Of a DNA stretch of 64,000 nt, positions 1 through 8,700 are shown piece after piece. Below the pieces are notes generated by a model. The model was not told the DNA's origin. It worked only from the letters and a program-made list of their open reading frames with translations, and searched no databases. Within the stretch, counting starts at the first letter, position 1. The number at the start of each line of letters is the position of its first letter. A program made the position numbers and the translations under genes. The stretch comes from Sphingobacterium endophyticum (GTDB lineage Bacteria; Bacteroidota; Bacteroidia; Sphingobacteriales; Sphingobacteriaceae), in contig NZ_SMMI01000003.1 in NCBI RefSeq assembly GCF_009733535.1, positions 496,001 through 560,000 of the forward strand, written 5' to 3'.

Positions 1-1152
1 CGGTTGTATTTTTCTAATCCGCAATCGATTGCTGAACTCAGTTCTTCAATCGGTAAAAGCGTTCCTAATATTACCAATGCCGTTAATAAGCTATTACAAC
101 TTAATTTAATTGAACAAGACGGCCTTGCTCCTTCAACCGGAGGAAGACGAGCTGCACAATTTGTTCCTAATGAATCTCAACTGCCGCTTATCATATCTGT
201 TGCAATTGACCAATTCTACACTTCTGTCGCTGTCGTTGATTTTAAAAACCAATTTAAAACTGCAATCAATACCAAAGGAATTGATATCAAAATAGAGGAT
301 GCTTACAGTAAAATTGTTGAATTAATTAAAAACACCATTAAGGAAATAGACACTTACAATGTCTACGGAATCGGCATCACCATTCCAGGTTTTGTTGATA
401 GTAAAACCGGAAAAAACAATTCCTATAGCAATAACTCTCCTTTTTACGACCTAAAAACAAATATTCAGAAGGAATTTAACCTCCCAACTTTTGTTGAAAA
501 CGACTCTTCAGCAATTGCTATTGCTGAACATACTTTTGGAATAGCGAAGAACATTGAAGATGTCATGGTGGTAAACCTAAACTGGGGTGTAGGGCTTGGA
601 ATGATCCTCGACAATGAACTTTATCGTGGGCATTCAGGATTTGCAGGTGAATTCAGTCATATTCCCCTATCTGACTCCAATAAATTATGTTCATGCGGCA
701 AAAAAGGTTGCCTCGAAGTAGAAGCATCTCTTATGGCAGCTGTGGAATCGGCGACTGATGCATTAAAATCTGGAGAAGGTTCTTCTCTACAAAAGTTTTT
801 TGAAACACAAAATTATATCACAGGTGATCAGCTTTTAAATGCGGCTAACCAAGGAGACCAACTAGCCATGGAAGCCATCAATCGGATCGGATATATGCTT
901 GGAAAAGGTATCGCAACATTAATTCATATCATTAATCCTCAGATGGTCGTCATCAGCGGAAGAGGATCTAAAGCTAAAAGTGTCCTTTTACCTAAAATTC
1001 AAAGTGCTGTATTGGAATTTAGCATTCATAGACTCTCAAAAAATACAAGCATAGAGTTCTCAAATACGGAAAACATACAATTATTGAGTTCAACCTGTAT
1101 CTGCATCTTGAACGCAGACAAGAACATCTATAAAACACAATTAATAGACTAA
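1..1152 (+). CDS. ROK-family transcriptional regulator (5' truncated by window edge)
   Basis: The reading frame is open to the first base, so the true start lies upstream. The N-terminus is a winged-helix DNA-binding segment (about residues 5-40, with the SIAELSSSIGKS and NAVNKLLQ helices). A ROK sugar-kinase-like domain follows. The ROK zinc site CSCGKKGCLE sits at about residue 229 and the ENDSSAIAIAE segment is present. The usual ATP phosphate-binding DxGGT is replaced by AIDQFYTS, so this looks like a sugar-sensing regulator (NagC/Mlc type) and not an active kinase. It ends 19 bp before the SusC gene on the same strand, so it is probably co-transcribed with the uptake locus and controls it. 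The effector sugar cannot be read from the sequence. Confidence 0.85.
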   Translation, partial: RLYFSNPQSIAELSSSIGKSVPNITNAVNKLLQLNLIEQDGLAPSTGGRRAAQFVPNESQLPLIISVAIDQFYTSVAVVDFKNQFKTAINTKGIDIKIEDAYSKIVELIKNTIKEIDTYNVYGIGITIPGFVDSKTGKNNSYSNNSPFYDLKTNIQKEFNLPTFVENDSSAIAIAEHTFGIAKNIEDVMVVNLNWGVGLGMILDNELYRGHSGFAGEFSHIPLSDSNKLCSCGKKGCLEVEASLMAAVESATDALKSGEGSSLQKFFETQNYITGDQLLNAANQGDQLAMEAINRIGYMLGKGIATLIHIINPQMVVISGRGSKAKSVLLPKIQSAVLEFSIHRLSKNTSIEFSNTENIQLLSSTCICILNADKNIYKTQLID

Positions 1153-1171
1153 TTACTTAAATCATCAACAA

Positions 1172-4100
1172 ATGAGCAAATTTTACGCTAAATGTTGCAG
1201 TATAACCCTGATTATGCTTCTTAGTATAACGACGTTATTTGCACAACAAACTGTTACGGGGAGAGTAACAGATCCAAGTGGAGAAGGCCTTGCTGGTGTG
1301 AGTGTGACTGTTGTTGGAACCAACAAAGCAGCTCAAACTAACATGGATGGTAACTTTTCCATTCAAGCCAATAATGGCCAAAAACTACGCTTTACAAGTG
1401 TAGGCTTTCAATCTCAAGAAGTTGCAGTGACTTCGACAACCGTAAATGTTTCCCTTCAGGAAGATGCCGGAAACATTGACGAGGTGGTTGTAACCGCAAT
1501 GGGTATTAAAAGAGCACCTAAGGAATTAGGTTATGCGATGAGTACCGTAGAGGCAAAAGAATTAACGAAAACTGGTTCACCTAACGTTGCAGGCGCTTTG
1601 TACGGTAAGGCTCCAGGGGTACGTATTTCTTCATCCCCAGGTGGTGCTACTTCAGGTATCAATATCAATATCCGTGGTACTAACTCGGTGACCGGAAGTT
1701 CTCAACCTTTAATCATTATCGATGGGGTACCTATGAGAACAACAGCTTTTAACAACTCTAACTATTGGGGTGACCAACGCGCAAGAGGTAATGGATTAGA
1801 AGACCTGAACCCTGAAGATATCGAATCAATCTCAGTTTTAAAAGGTGCTTCTGCAGCTGCATTATACGGTTCTGAAGCATTAAACGGTGTTGTAATGGTT
1901 ACTACAAAATCTGGAAAAGGTGGTCAGGGAGTAGCAATTGACTTTAATGCTACTTATACTCATGATCAAATCGCTTATCTTCCAAGATTCCAAGACGTTC
2001 GTGGTCCGGGTTATTCAATCGAATATTCTGATGCCGGTCAAAAAGAAGATAAATTCTTCTACTATGATCAATCAATGGCAATTGATGGAGTAACTAGAGG
2101 AGTATTAGGTGCAACAATCAACTATGGACCTAAATTTGACGGCCAACCGATTATTTCATGGGATGGAAAAGTTAGACCATATGTAGCACAAAATTCGTAC
2201 GATAAGTTCTTCAACAATCCTAACAACACGATTTTCAACTTGGCGTTGAGCAATACTACTGATAAGTCAAATACAAGGTTCTCTTTAACTAGACAAGATA
2301 ACCAAATGACATCCCTAGATTCTTATAACAAGAAAAATATCGCGAGTATTAACTCAACATTTAAATTTTGGGACAAATTGACTACCGATGTTGTTGTAAA
2401 CTACATCAACCAACATACGCATAACAGACCGTTCATGACTGATCGTATGATCAATAACTTTACAGGGATGATCTCTACTTTTGATAACCCTGAATGGTAT
2501 TTAGATAAATATCAAACAAGTCTTGGTTATAAATATGTGGTGGGTACAAACTCTCAAAGCTTAACTCCAGGTGAAAATCTAATCTATAATGGATATAAAA
2601 CCGATGTTTTAGATTTTATGTGGAACACAAAAGCAAGACAGTACGATGAATACTCAAACAGAATCATCGGTTCATTCACAAATACTTGGCAAGTTACTGA
2701 GGACTTCTCTGTTCGTGGAAGGTTTTCTGCTGATATGACAAACTTGAAAACTGATGACAAACAGCCAAACGAACAACCATTAGCATTTACTAACGGTGGT
2801 TTTTATGGCCTAAGCAACCAAACTGCTAACGTCTATTATACCGATTTATTGGCTACATATTCTAAACAGATTACCGATAATGTAAAATTAGGTGCTATGG
2901 TCGGATATACCGCAACAAGCTCTGAAACTACAAATATGTCAACGAATACGGATGGTGGATTGAGTGTTAGAAATTGGTATGATGTAAGTGCTTCAATTAA
3001 CCAAGGTAGAGCTTCTTCTTCAAAATTGAATACATTAAGAGACGCAACATTCGGTTCAGTAAACTTTAACTTTAAAGATTTCTGGTTTGTTGAAGGTACT
3101 TTGAGAAGAGAAAGAATCTCAACAATGCACCCGGATAACAACGTATTGTACTATCCTTCAGTAAATACCAGTATTATCCTTTCTGAAGCATTCCAAATGC
3201 CTGAATATTTTGATTATGCAAAACTAAGAGGTTCTTATGGTATTGTGGGTAAATACCCAACAGCATATCAAAGTGCATTAAGTTATACTCAATATACTTT
3301 GGGTAATCAAGGTTCCGGCACTTCTGTACTCTATACACAAATTCCTACTTCTTCTTTCGGAAATGAAAAAATCAAACCTGAAAATAAACATGAGATGGAG
3401 TTTGGTATTGAAACTAGATTGTTCAAAAATAGATTAGGATTTGACATTACTTATTACAATGGTAAAATTGTAGACCAAATCTTAAACTATACGCTTCCTA
3501 ATACTTCAGGTGCTTCTTCAATCTTAGCAAACGTTGGTACTTTAAGAAATAAGGGTTGGGAATTTGCAATCACAGGTGTTCCTATTCAAAATGACAACTT
3601 TAAATGGAACACAGTATTAAACTTCTCTATGAATAAAAACATGGTTGAAGAATTACCAGGTGGTGCTTCTCAGTTAATGCTTGCTGATTACGATGGTGCA
3701 GCTGCACAATTGGTTGCTAACGTAGGTCAGTCAATGGGGGACATTATGGTACACCCTTACGTTTACGATGCTTCCGGAAAGAAAGTCGTTCAGGATAATG
3801 GTCTTTACCAATTAGATGCAGATGCTTGGGTTAAAGCTGGAAATGCAATGCCTAAAGCTGTGGGTGGTTTAATCAACACATTTACGTATAAAAACTTTAC
3901 CCTTGACGCATTAATCGATTTCCGTTGGGGTGGTCATGTCATGCCAACTGGTATTAACTGGATGAAGAGCCGTGGTTTATTAGAAGAAACTCTTACAGCT
4001 ATGGACACTGAACATGGCGGTCTTAGTTATTATCTAAAAGATGGCAAAGGTATTGCTACCTCTGGAAGTGCTGGCCCTAATGGGGAAAAGGTATTTACTG

Positions 4101-4489
4101 ATGGTATGTTGATGGATGGTGTTCTAGCTGATGGATCGACTAACGGCAATATCATTTCTCAAGCTTATTATTACGCTCAAACTTACAACTGGGGTGGACC
4201 TCAATACTCCAACTCGAATTATGGATTGTATGTTGAGAAAAATAACTACATCAAAATGAGAGAACTATCTTTAGGATATAGACTTCCTAATACATTTTCT
4301 AAGAAATTAAGAGCTAAAAACTTAACTATTTCTGCTTTTGGAAGAAACTTATTTTTCCTTTACAGATCGGTTAAAGATTTAGATCCTGAGCAAATGACAG
4401 GTGGTTCATTCTGGGTTAATAACGTTACGAACGCAGGTACTGCTCCTGCAACAAGAACTTATGGTTTCATGTTACGTGCTAGCTTCTAA
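1172..4489 (+). CDS. SusC/RagA-family TonB-dependent outer-membrane receptor
   Basis: 1105 aa. A signal peptide ends near LFAQ (about residue 25). It is followed by a carboxypeptidase-regulatory-like beta domain (about 27-110, GRVTDPSGEGLAGVSV and FTSVGFQS), then a plug domain with LIIIDGVP and NPEDIESISVLKGASAAALYG, and a long beta-barrel ending in an aromatic residue (RASF). These are standard SusC features. The protein transports oligosaccharides across the outer membrane using TonB energy, with the SusD lipoprotein as lid. It starts 19 bp after the ROK regulator and is followed 4 bp later by the SusD gene. The substrate is unknown; the downstream fucosidase suggests a fucose-containing glycan. 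Confidence 0.93.
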   Translation: MSKFYAKCCSITLIMLLSITTLFAQQTVTGRVTDPSGEGLAGVSVTVVGTNKAAQTNMDGNFSIQANNGQKLRFTSVGFQSQEVAVTSTTVNVSLQEDAGNIDEVVVTAMGIKRAPKELGYAMSTVEAKELTKTGSPNVAGALYGKAPGVRISSSPGGATSGININIRGTNSVTGSSQPLIIIDGVPMRTTAFNNSNYWGDQRARGNGLEDLNPEDIESISVLKGASAAALYGSEALNGVVMVTTKSGKGGQGVAIDFNATYTHDQIAYLPRFQDVRGPGYSIEYSDAGQKEDKFFYYDQSMAIDGVTRGVLGATINYGPKFDGQPIISWDGKVRPYVAQNSYDKFFNNPNNTIFNLALSNTTDKSNTRFSLTRQDNQMTSLDSYNKKNIASINSTFKFWDKLTTDVVVNYINQHTHNRPFMTDRMINNFTGMISTFDNPEWYLDKYQTSLGYKYVVGTNSQSLTPGENLIYNGYKTDVLDFMWNTKARQYDEYSNRIIGSFTNTWQVTEDFSVRGRFSADMTNLKTDDKQPNEQPLAFTNGGFYGLSNQTANVYYTDLLATYSKQITDNVKLGAMVGYTATSSETTNMSTNTDGGLSVRNWYDVSASINQGRASSSKLNTLRDATFGSVNFNFKDFWFVEGTLRRERISTMHPDNNVLYYPSVNTSIILSEAFQMPEYFDYAKLRGSYGIVGKYPTAYQSALSYTQYTLGNQGSGTSVLYTQIPTSSFGNEKIKPENKHEMEFGIETRLFKNRLGFDITYYNGKIVDQILNYTLPNTSGASSILANVGTLRNKGWEFAITGVPIQNDNFKWNTVLNFSMNKNMVEELPGGASQLMLADYDGAAAQLVANVGQSMGDIMVHPYVYDASGKKVVQDNGLYQLDADAWVKAGNAMPKAVGGLINTFTYKNFTLDALIDFRWGGHVMPTGINWMKSRGLLEETLTAMDTEHGGLSYYLKDGKGIATSGSAGPNGEKVFTDGMLMDGVLADGSTNGNIISQAYYYAQTYNWGGPQYSNSNYGLYVEKNNYIKMRELSLGYRLPNTFSKKLRAKNLTISAFGRNLFFLYRSVKDLDPEQMTGGSFWVNNVTNAGTAPATRTYGFMLRASF

Positions 4490-4493
4490 AATT

Positions 4494-6083
4494 ATGAAAA
4501 CAACAAAATTATTCGTGATAGCTGGTTTACTGACAGCATCACTTTCAACGATAACATCTTGTAAAAAAGGTGACTTTGATTCCGACTACCGTGATCCTTC
4601 GAAGGTAACTGAGGCTACAATAGAAAAACAATTTGCCGGAATACAATATGGATTTATTGAACTGGTAGTTCCTACCTATAGAAATTACTTCGTTACACTT
4701 TCTCCAACAATTCATAGATATGTTCAAACAATAGGTTGGGCTAATGCTACAGATCATCTAACTCCAGGAATGGCGGCAATTAATGACCGTTGGGAAAGAT
4801 ATTACAAAGGCCTAGCTCAATTCAAAGAGTTTGAAAAAATCTATAATGCAAGCCCTGATGCTGAAAAACAACTTAAAAAAGTGTTTTATTTGACATCAAA
4901 AATCTTCTTTTATGATTTAACCCAACAACAAGTAGACCTTCATGGAGATATTCCTTGGTCTGAGGCAGGTCTTTTGAGTACAAATGGTGGTGATTATACA
5001 ATCTCCTATCCGAAATATGATAAAGCTGCTGATATCTACACTAAAATGCTTGATGATTTAAAATCGATCAGTAATGAATTGAGCAGCTATACATTACCAT
5101 CTACGGTAACTGAATCATTCAGAACCCAAGATTTAATAAATTCTGGTAATGTAGACTTGTGGAAAAGGTACTGTAATTCACTACGATTAAGAATGCTAAC
5201 TCGTGTTTCAGGCAATGCACAATTCTCTGCTAGAGCTACGCAAGAAATCAATGAAATCATCAACAGTCCAACGAAATTTCCATTGGTTTCTAAAAATGAT
5301 GAAAACGTTCAGTTAGATATCTTTAATAATGCTTCTGATGTAAATGCTAGAGGTTTCCAAGATGCTATCGAAAGCTGGAACAACAATATCGCTGGAAAGG
5401 TGATGATCGATCACATGCTTTCAAAAGCAGACCCTAGGTTACCGTTTATGTTTGAACCTGGTGCAGGTGCTAAAGGTGAATTTATCGGTCTTGATCAATC
5501 TCTTCCTGGGGCTACACAGTCTGCTCAAATTGCAGGAACACCAGCTAATCCAAGCAAAATTGCAATTTACAACAGATCAACTTATTCTCGTAACCAGAAT
5601 TTTCCTGGAATATTGGTGACAGCATCTGAAGTTAATTTCTTGCTTGCTGAACATTTATTGAAAACTGGAAATGCCGCATCAGCTAAAACTAACTTTGAAA
5701 ACGGTATAAAACAATCTATCGATTTACAAGTAAGACTTAGAAATGTGAGCAACAATAGTTTGGTTGCAAAACCCGAAGCTCCTGTAGCTGCTGACATCAA
5801 TAAATATATCGCTAATATCGGTTGGGGTACCAACAATACGCAATTAATTGCAATGCAAAAATGGTTACACTTCAACATTATTCAATCTGTTGAAAACTGG
5901 TCTGAGGTGAGACGTTTGAACTATCCAGTATTTGCTTTTAGAATTGAATCTTCAGATTTTCAAAAGACTGTTCCTGTTAAATGGAATATTCCTCAATCGG
6001 AAGTTACTTACAACACTGAAAACTACAATGCTGTAAAAGATCAGGATAATGTGAATACCAAATTATTCTGGGACGTAAATTAA
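4494..6083 (+). CDS. SusD/RagB-family glycan-binding lipoprotein (SusD-like_2 type)
   Basis: 529 aa from the ATG at 4494; the open frame extends further upstream but only inside the SusC gene. The N-terminus has a lipoprotein signal with lipobox TITSC followed by KKGDFDSD. The pattern of helices (RWERYYKGLAQFKEFEKIYN; LTQQQVDLHGDIPWSEA; DLWKRYCNSLRLRMLTRVSG) matches the SusD-like_2 branch of the superfamily. It should sit on the outer face of the outer membrane as the lid over the SusC partner encoded 4 bp upstream. A rho-independent hairpin follows 20 bp after the stop. The family call is firm; the glycan bound is unknown. Confidence 0.9.
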   Translation: MKTTKLFVIAGLLTASLSTITSCKKGDFDSDYRDPSKVTEATIEKQFAGIQYGFIELVVPTYRNYFVTLSPTIHRYVQTIGWANATDHLTPGMAAINDRWERYYKGLAQFKEFEKIYNASPDAEKQLKKVFYLTSKIFFYDLTQQQVDLHGDIPWSEAGLLSTNGGDYTISYPKYDKAADIYTKMLDDLKSISNELSSYTLPSTVTESFRTQDLINSGNVDLWKRYCNSLRLRMLTRVSGNAQFSARATQEINEIINSPTKFPLVSKNDENVQLDIFNNASDVNARGFQDAIESWNNNIAGKVMIDHMLSKADPRLPFMFEPGAGAKGEFIGLDQSLPGATQSAQIAGTPANPSKIAIYNRSTYSRNQNFPGILVTASEVNFLLAEHLLKTGNAASAKTNFENGIKQSIDLQVRLRNVSNNSLVAKPEAPVAADINKYIANIGWGTNNTQLIAMQKWLHFNIIQSVENWSEVRRLNYPVFAFRIESSDFQKTVPVKWNIPQSEVTYNTENYNAVKDQDNVNTKLFWDVN

Positions 6084-6104
6084 TTTTACCAATCCAATCC
6101 ATAG

Positions 6105-6133
6105 AAAAAGCCACAAATTGTGGCTTTTCTTTT
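6105..6133 (+). terminator. Rho-independent terminator after susD
   Basis: Near-perfect hairpin with arms AAAAGCCACAA and TTGTGGCTTTT, followed by a short T-rich tail. It lies 20 bp after the SusD stop and separates the receptor pair from the downstream hydrolase genes. The A-rich 5' arm means it could also work on the minus strand. Confidence 0.75.
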
Positions 6134-6157
6134 ATGGTCACTCCTAAACTTAATACA

Positions 6158-7588
6158 ATGAAGAAATCAAAATTATTTACCGCTGCTCTTCTATTAACTT
6201 CCTCTCTAGCATTTGGACAAGCCCATAATGTATCAGCAGGATACCAAAAACCTTCTGACCCCGATGTGCTACAAAACTTAGAAGAATGGCAGGATATGAA
6301 ATTCGGCCTTTTTATGCATTGGGGGACTTACAGCCAATGGGGAATCGTTGAAAGCTGGAGTATATGTCCTGAAGATGAAGGTTGGACACAACGCAAACCG
6401 GAACATGGGAAATCCTATTACGAATATGTCAGAAACTATGAAAACCTACAGAAAACGTTTAACCCTGTCGACTTCAACCCTCAAAAATGGGCAGATGCCG
6501 CAAAAGCAGCAGGGATGAAATATGTCGTATTCACAACGAAACACCACGATGGATTTGCCATGTTTGACACCAAGGAATCCGACTATAAAATCACCGATAA
6601 AAAAACTCCTTTTTCTACAAACCCAAAAGCTAATGTAACCAAAGAAATCTTTAATTCTTTCAGAAAAGACGGTTTTAAAATTGGGGCGTATTTCTCTAAG
6701 CCAGACTGGCATACAGAACACTATTGGTGGTCTTATTTCCCACCTAAAGATAGAAATGTTAATTATGACCCTACAAAATATCCTGAACGTTGGAATAACT
6801 TTAAAAACTACACTTATAACCAAATCAATGAGTTAACCTCTGAATATGGAAAGGTCGATATTTTATGGTTAGACGGAGGCTGGGTAAGACCTTTCAGCAC
6901 AATTGATCAATCTGTTGACTGGCAACGCGGAATAAAAGTTGAACAGGATATTGATATGGATAGAATTGGAGGTATGGCGAGAAAAAACCAACCTGGAATT
7001 ATCGTGGTTGATCGAACTGTTCCTGGAAAATGGGAAAACTATGTAACCCCCGAACAAGCAATCCCTGAACATCCGCTAGATATTCCTTGGGAAAGTTGCA
7101 TTACCATGGGAAATTCATTCTCATATGTTCCAAATGATCAATATAAACCAACAAAAAAAATCGTGGAAACACTGGTAAAGATTATTTCTAGAGGTGGTAA
7201 TTATCTGATGAATATCGCTCCGGGTCCTAATGGTGATTTTGATCAAGCTGCATACGATCGATTGGAAGAACTTGCTTCTTGGATTAAAACAAATGAATCT
7301 GCCATTTATGCTACTCGTAGTATCGCTCCCTACCATGAAAATGAATATTATTACACACGCAGTAAGGACAATAAAACCATTAACGTTTTCCATTTAACTG
7401 AAGGTGAAACTTATCAGGCACCAAAAACATTTTCATTTCAGCTTCCTCAAAATAGTAAGGTTAATACTGTAAAAATCCTCGGGCATCCAGGAAAAGTGAA
7501 ATGGTCTTTAAAAGACAATACGATTACAGTTCAAAATTCTGCAAAGAATTTAAGCTATGCTACGGCAATTCAGGTCACACTAAAATAG
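6158..7588 (+). CDS. Alpha-L-fucosidase, GH29 family, secreted
   Basis: 476 aa from the ATG at 6158, which begins a good signal peptide (MKKSKLFTAALLLTSS...AFGQ). An in-frame ATG at 6134 would put a poor extension before the signal and overlap the terminator tail. The catalytic barrel starts with MKFGLFMHWGTYSQWG, has the conserved KHHDGFAMF (His129/His130), and the putative nucleophile Asp239 in ILWLDGGW. The family releases alpha-L-fucose from glycan ends. A beta-sandwich-like C-terminal part (about 385-476) follows. It lies just after the susCD pair, so it likely trims imported or surface-bound fucosylated oligosaccharides. The acid/base residue is not assigned, and linkage preference is unknown. 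Confidence 0.9.
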   Translation: MKKSKLFTAALLLTSSLAFGQAHNVSAGYQKPSDPDVLQNLEEWQDMKFGLFMHWGTYSQWGIVESWSICPEDEGWTQRKPEHGKSYYEYVRNYENLQKTFNPVDFNPQKWADAAKAAGMKYVVFTTKHHDGFAMFDTKESDYKITDKKTPFSTNPKANVTKEIFNSFRKDGFKIGAYFSKPDWHTEHYWWSYFPPKDRNVNYDPTKYPERWNNFKNYTYNQINELTSEYGKVDILWLDGGWVRPFSTIDQSVDWQRGIKVEQDIDMDRIGGMARKNQPGIIVVDRTVPGKWENYVTPEQAIPEHPLDIPWESCITMGNSFSYVPNDQYKPTKKIVETLVKIISRGGNYLMNIAPGPNGDFDQAAYDRLEELASWIKTNESAIYATRSIAPYHENEYYYTRSKDNKTINVFHLTEGETYQAPKTFSFQLPQNSKVNTVKILGHPGKVKWSLKDNTITVQNSAKNLSYATAIQVTLK

Positions 7589-7656
7589 AAGTTTGGATAC
7601 AATTTCCTATTTTAACAGATAATTTAGGAATTGTATCCATCTTTAAACCAATCCTT

Positions 7657-8688
7657 ATGAAAGTCTTCTATTGCATTTTTCTATTGTTTGTTGTTCCTTA
7701 TTTCTCATTAGGACAAATTCCTAATGCAAAAATATTGAAATCAGAGTTTATATTTGAACAAGGGAAATATTTTGCACAATGTCATGCATCCAGCATAGAG
7801 GAGGCTAAAAACGGGAATTTATTAACGACTTGGTTTGCAGGGTCGCATGAAGGGAATCAAGATGTAAAAATTTGGGGATCTATTTACAACGGAAATAAAT
7901 GGTCAGCACCACAAGTTTGGGCAGATGGAATTGCAGATAAGACCTATCCTTGTTGGAATCCTGTACTCTTTCGAAAAGAAGCTGAGTCTACGATCTACCT
8001 TTTTTATAAAGTTGGTCCAAATCCTAGAGAATGGTGGGGAATGATGAAGACCTCAAAGGACAATGGAAAGACCTGGTCTAAACCTGAAAGATTGCCGGAC
8101 GGGATTTTAGGCCCTATTAAAAACAAACCTAAAGAATTAGCAAATGGATCCGTAATTGCGCCATCCAGTGAAGAGTTATCTGAAACAAGATGGTTAGCCC
8201 ATGTAGAAATTGCAGATGCTAAAATGAAAAATTGGAAAAAAATCCCAATAGACCATGAATCCTCCTTTAATGTAATTCAACCTAGCATTGTCTTTCATCC
8301 GGATAATAGCATCCAGGTTCTTTGCCGAAGTCGAGAAGGTTCCGTGTTTACATCTTGGTCAAAAGACCAGGGCAAGTCCTGGTCAAAACTCGAAAAAACA
8401 AACCTAATCAACCCCAATTCCGGAACAGACGCCATTGCAGTCGGCAACAACTATTGGATTGTTTACAACCCCGATATCCCCGGAAAAGAATGGTGGGAAG
8501 GAAGAGCAAAATTAAATATTGCTTACTCTAAAGACGGCCTAAACTGGGAAAAATTCCTAGCCCTCGAAAATAACGATAAAGGTGAATTTAGCTATCCCAC
8601 AATTTTCCAGGATTCTAAAGGTAAAGTCCATATTACTTATACCTACGATCGAGTAAATATTAAACATTTGATAATCGACCCAAAATAA
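7657..8688 (+). CDS. Sialidase-like BNR/Asp-box beta-propeller protein
   Basis: 343 aa from the ATG at 7657, which opens a signal peptide (MKVFYCIFLLFVVPYFSLGQ). The upstream open frame overlaps the fucosidase gene and is not used. Asp-box motifs are visible (SKDNGKTW, SKDQGKSW and a degenerate SKDGLNW), as expected for a BNR_2 six-bladed propeller. Conserved family segments include HASSIEEAKNGNLLTTWFAG and CWNPVLF. I see no F/Y-R-I-P motif typical of true GH33 sialidases, so sialic-acid cleavage should not be assumed. Its position after the GH29 gene, with 68 bp between them, suggests a periplasmic exo-acting enzyme on the same glycan. Confidence 0.75.
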   Translation: MKVFYCIFLLFVVPYFSLGQIPNAKILKSEFIFEQGKYFAQCHASSIEEAKNGNLLTTWFAGSHEGNQDVKIWGSIYNGNKWSAPQVWADGIADKTYPCWNPVLFRKEAESTIYLFYKVGPNPREWWGMMKTSKDNGKTWSKPERLPDGILGPIKNKPKELANGSVIAPSSEELSETRWLAHVEIADAKMKNWKKIPIDHESSFNVIQPSIVFHPDNSIQVLCRSREGSVFTSWSKDQGKSWSKLEKTNLINPNSGTDAIAVGNNYWIVYNPDIPGKEWWEGRAKLNIAYSKDGLNWEKFLALENNDKGEFSYPTIFQDSKGKVHITYTYDRVNIKHLIIDPK

Positions 8689-8700
8689 CCTTTCTCTTCT

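Noticed and set aside
2836..3141. Minus-strand open frame inside the first susC
   Set aside because: Shadow of a well-supported gene, with no independent signals.
4401..4493. Upstream start for the first SusD
   Set aside because: It would lie within the SusC coding end and precede the lipoprotein signal; the ATG at 4494 gives a proper lipobox.
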